64,000 nt of DNA from Lithospermum erythrorhizon. Its lineage: Eukaryota > Streptophyta > Magnoliopsida > Boraginales > Boraginaceae. The stretch is taken from the NCBI GenBank assembly GCA_019722365.1, contig JADFUC010001773.1, positions 186,001-250,000 on the forward strand. The letters run 5' to 3'. A program made the position numbers and the translations under genes. Under the pieces are notes generated by a model, which was not told the origin of the DNA, made no database searches, and saw nothing but the letters and a program-made list of their open reading frames with translations. Shown here piece by piece: positions 60,046-64,000 of the stretch (positions are counted from its first letter, which is position 1; every line of letters begins with the position of its first letter).

Positions 60046-62400
60046 AATAAAAGCCACAACAATGTAAGACAGATTACACTATTTAATTCGGGTAAAGAAA
60101 TTTTAAACTAAAATAAAATTAGACCTAAACAAAATAAAAAACTATTTGCCAAAGCCTAAATAGAAAACAAAAAGTCAATAAAAGCAAACTACAATTACAA
60201 ATATAACACACAACCATTAAAAACAAAACAATGGCTATAATTTTATACTATTCATGTCAATAAAGTGTAAAAAACATAATCACACGAAACAAAATCGACT
60301 CCAAACAAAATAAAAACTATTTGCTAAAGCTAAACAGAAAACAAACAAATTCTATAAAAGCAAACTACAATTGACAGATAAAAACATTACACACAATCAT
60401 AAAAAGAAAAACAAAGCTATAATTTAATACTATTCATGGCAATAAACTGTAAAAAAATATAATCACATGAAACAAACACACTTTATAAAAAATAACCCAA
60501 AGGCTATAATATGTTAAACTTTATGAACAGACTTCGATAAAAAAAAATATAAAGACATGACAACAACAAAATTTATAAAAAAAAGTACAATTGGCGTATA
60601 TAAACAATTATATACAACCATATAAAGTTGAAACGGCGTTATCATATATTCAAAGAGCATTTACACTCTCAACTTGCTAATACTCTAGTTAAAAACATCT
60701 TTCATCCAAATTTAACTAAAATCTAAAGAATGCCAAACCACCTAAAGTGGATAAACAAATCACAAAAAACAAAGCACACCCGGTTCAACGAAATAAGATC
60801 CATTCAAAACGATCAGAACACTCAAGAAAAAACAAAAAAATAAGCAAACTCACAACAAAAATGACATACAATCAATATTGATAAACATTAAAAAAACAAA
60901 TGTAACGAACAAAATAATATATATAAAAAATTGTAACCAGCTTGAATGATTAAGCAATAATAATGCAAATTACTATAAGTTTGTGAAAAAAAGGATGAAA
61001 AGTACAACAAGAATGGAAGACTATAAACATAAACATATGTAAATCCTAAAATTTAAAAATTAAAAAAAACCTGTAAGAATTCAAAAAAAACCGCAAGGAA
61101 GACAACTGATGAACTAAGAAAAATGGTGAGAAAATTCTGGAATTGTTTTGTTTTATATTAAAATTAATGAGACAAAAATTGGTTAAATACCCTCCTACTT
61201 TTAGATGCAAAAGACTAATATGCCCCCCATTTAATAACATCCAAACGGTGATCAAACTAATAAGAACGGTGTTAACATCATGTGTGTAAGCACACAAACA
61301 TTGCTCCCTCCCCGGCCAGGTAAAGTTTTCTCCTGAACTCTCATTAGAGCAATTCTTCACGCCCGCCACACCTCCAATGCTTCATGCCTGCCTTCTCACC
61401 ACCACTTGCTCAAATCAATTGCAAAAGACAAAAATTAAACATGACCAACAACTTAATTAAATTAAAATTCAAGCAAAATTGATGATGTTGTGATGTTGAT
61501 AAGAAAAGAAGAGAAGATTATTGATTTGATTAAAATTTAAAATGAGGAGTTTGCGGTTGAATTGTTGCTTGCAAAGCCTAGGATTGTTGTTTTTTCCAAG
61601 AATTAAAATGGGAGGGGGTTGAGAGGATCAATTAAGCTAATAAGAATGATTCTGTTTGGCTATAAAGGTTTTAAATATTGAAGAAATACAAACTTTTGAC
61701 ATGAAGAGCGACTTTGTCCATTTTCAGTTTGCAGTTCCAGACTATTTTGTTGCAAGCCAAGAGTATCAATTAGATGATTGGGCTCAGAGGTGATGGGTTT
61801 GCAGGATTGTTACCTGTAACTAACTCACTAACACACTAGAATAGTTACTTGACATGTCGTTCACACTCTTGCCTCAATGGCAAAACAAAGTGACATCAAG
61901 CTGGCGAGGCATCAGATCAAACCCAAGGCCGCTGCACTGAGTCTCCCCAAAAATTCCTTCTATTTCGTGGTACGGACCGACCTCGTTATAAAAAAGCTTT
62001 TACCTTTACTTTTAGCTTTTTATTTCCGCTGTCACCTTAGCATCTCGAGAATCGCACCGATGCAATTTAATTGATGAGTGTCAATCCCCGCAAGTGACAA
62101 GGCCGATTCTAAAGCTAAAAAAGCTTCAGAACGCATTTGGTAGGCTTAAACGCACTCCGGACAAAGATATCCCACGCATTTACCCTCCTCCATAATACGC
62201 AAAGTGCCACTTTACGTACTCTCACCCACCAGAAATGATCGCTTTTAGAATAGTTACTGAGATACCTTATCCCTTTACACTCCATTCCTATAATAAAAAA
62301 CATAAACACAAGGCCCCCAATTAGTAGTTATCACCTAAAGAACGGGAAGTGAAGCCGTGTCAGTGAAGCCAACTTTTTTTCCCAATTATACCCCTCTGTT
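60046..62400. other. A-rich stretch without a recognised gene
   Basis: 60050-61060 is unusually A-rich on the plus strand, with duplicated phrases (aaagcaaactacaatt near 60182 and 60357; cacacaa and tactattcatg nearby), suggesting a local duplication. Frames such as 61046-61369 and 61877-62074 show no family content. Confidence 0.4.
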
Positions 62401-62414
62401 AGCAACTGCAACTT

Positions 62415-62615
62415 ACTCTTACTATTAATCTATTATGGCTAATTAACTTCCTCTGATCAACCTTTCATTCTCAACCTTTCATTCTCAAACTTTCGCAACA
62501 GAGAATATAATAGACTATTAATCTATTATGGCTAATTAACCCATGATTTTCATATTATAGTTTCTGAATAAAAAAAATAAAATTAATCCATGATTTTCAT
62601 ATTATAGTTTCAGAA
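62415..62615. repeat. Clustered short direct repeats
   Basis: actattaatctattatggct is present twice (about 62418 and 62514), aacctttcattctc twice in tandem, and ccatgattttcatattatag twice (about 62542 and 62588). Looks like local slippage or patchy duplication; no gene. Confidence 0.8.
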
Positions 62616-64000
62616 TTAAAATAATAAATTAAATAATATGGAGTTATTTTATAAATATAAACAAGATCATTTTCAGTACAATTTCAAAATCCCTGATGAA
62701 TTTTGACAATATTAACCTATCTTAGTATTACAATTTTAAAACTAAACATAATCATATTCATATTACTATATTTAATTACAATTTTTTTATGAAAAAAAGT
62801 TGTATTAAACAAAAATACATTTACATTGATTTGGAATTTATAACATACCTTATTCAGACCTTTTAATCTCATTTCATTCGATTGTAGGTATGTACTTTTG
62901 GCAACATATTGGTGCAATCAGGAGATATGGGTGCCTTTGTTTGCTCCATTCAAACAATTCTCTTGAAGAAGAGGGTCTGTTTCCTTTATTTTATTAACTG
63001 ATACTATTATTTTGTATATTTCAAAATTGCCTCTAAAGCTATTTTTAGCATACTTTACTGTGTGGATTAAATTACCCCTTAATAATTTTTATTAAAAACT
63101 AAAATATGCCTCAAACTAACAGTGAAAACAACTAGAATTAGTAGATTTTTGGGTGACTTTTTTAAACATTAATGATCGAACGTATTTGGCCTCAAACGCA
63201 AAAAAGCTATCTAATTCAGAGCCATAGAATACGAAATGATATTTCAAGCTCATTAACCCTTCATTTATATCGGGTACTAGGTCAATTTGGCCTAATTAAA
63301 TAACGCTCCAAGCCTCGCTTCACCATTATTTCGACTTCTTAATTTATTTCTTTTTTCTAACTCATTCCCCGAAAAATTCACAATTTTCAATTAATATTCC
63401 TACAAAATATAAATGTCAAGCATATTTATTCATTAAAAATAATAAAAAATTCATTAAATAAAACAATACCCCAACCAAATCAACTCCCCAAAAAATACAT
63501 GACAAATATAGAATAAACTGAATAATGACCACTTCTTTGTGGATCGTTCTCTCTCACTTCCCAAGTTCAACAATAAGAAGTCTGAAAATTTAGTTGGGAT
63601 AAACATTATAATTTTTGAAATAATGAATATGATTTTCTAAAAAAAATTAATAAAATCCTATTTTTCAAAAAATTAGGGGATACCATTATCCCGCATGTGA
63701 TTCTTCCTCGTATGACACACTTATGACTTATCATTGCATTTTAAAATGGTTTTAATATCTTTGTCCGCATTTATTCTTTTTTCTCGTATATATTAAATAT
63801 CAAAGAATAGAAAAGCACTAACATTGGCTCAATTCGGCTTACGCTTTACCTTTTGGTAACATCGATCAGCCTTAAGTTAGAAGCACCTTCAAAATTTGTT
63901 CCTCAATATCTGATTCTCATTATGTATGAAATTCTACGCTTAAAAAAATATTGAGTAATAGAGAAAGTATGATGGATCATCAATGATTCAGTTTCAATGA
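62616..64000. other. No gene seen to the end of the window
   Basis: AT-rich sequence without a splice-bounded exon or long frame that could be tied to a family. A gene could begin or end just outside the window. Confidence 0.4.

Noticed and set aside
1..64000. tRNA, rRNA or CRISPR features
   Set aside because: No cloverleaf with A and B boxes, rRNA core or regularly spaced repeat array was recognised by reading; a covariance-model scan would be needed to exclude tRNAs.

Overview
The window looks like nuclear DNA of a flowering plant, most likely a dicot. It is AT-rich, its genes are split by GT-AG introns, it carries plant-only proteins (beta-1,2-xylosyltransferase, DUF569, a FAR1-type protein), and much of it is decayed LTR retrotransposon. 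There are no operons, ribosome binding sites or CRISPR arrays.

Layout. 0.7-3.2 kb: a beta-1,2-xylosyltransferase gene (minus, three exons, exon 1 out of frame). 3.9-5.2 kb: the 3' end of a Ty3/gypsy element cut by a reversed Ty1/copia LTR. 5.3-13.0 kb: a decayed copia element (plus). 13.0-16.9 kb: AT-rich, no clear gene. 16.9-21.3 kb: a second copy of the same copia family (minus), whose 3' LTR is a head-to-head chimera. 22.4-27.0 kb: two complete paralogous genes for FSP1/AIFM2-type NAD(P)H oxidoreductases (plus), one without and one with an intron. 28.3-30.9 kb: a duplicated block whose two copies each carry the last codons of a further FSP1-like gene (minus). 31.1-31.7 kb: a long AT-rich inverted repeat. 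32.7-34.4 kb: a block shared with the left edge of the window, then candidate exons of an unrecognised membrane protein. 38.4-39.0 kb: a DUF569 gene (minus). 39.8-44.1 kb: a 14-exon NHX cation/H+ antiporter gene (minus) with one base missing from exon 4. 44.9-55.3 kb: one Ty3/gypsy element (plus) with a perfect 5-bp target duplication, three nested solo LTRs and an antisense reading frame. 55.9 kb: one orphan exon. 57.6-60.0 kb: a broken FAR1/MULE transposase-type gene (minus). 60-64 kb: AT-rich, no gene found.

The host genes do not form a pathway: Golgi N-glycan modification, membrane redox, an actin-crosslinking-like fold protein and vacuolar ion exchange. The features most worth a second look are the FSP1 cluster (two intact genes, one intron loss, two inverted 3' relics), the single-base lesions in two otherwise well-kept genes (real decay or assembly indels), the antisense frame in the gypsy element, and the LTR chimera. 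Family names come from remembered family sequences and motifs; no database search was run.
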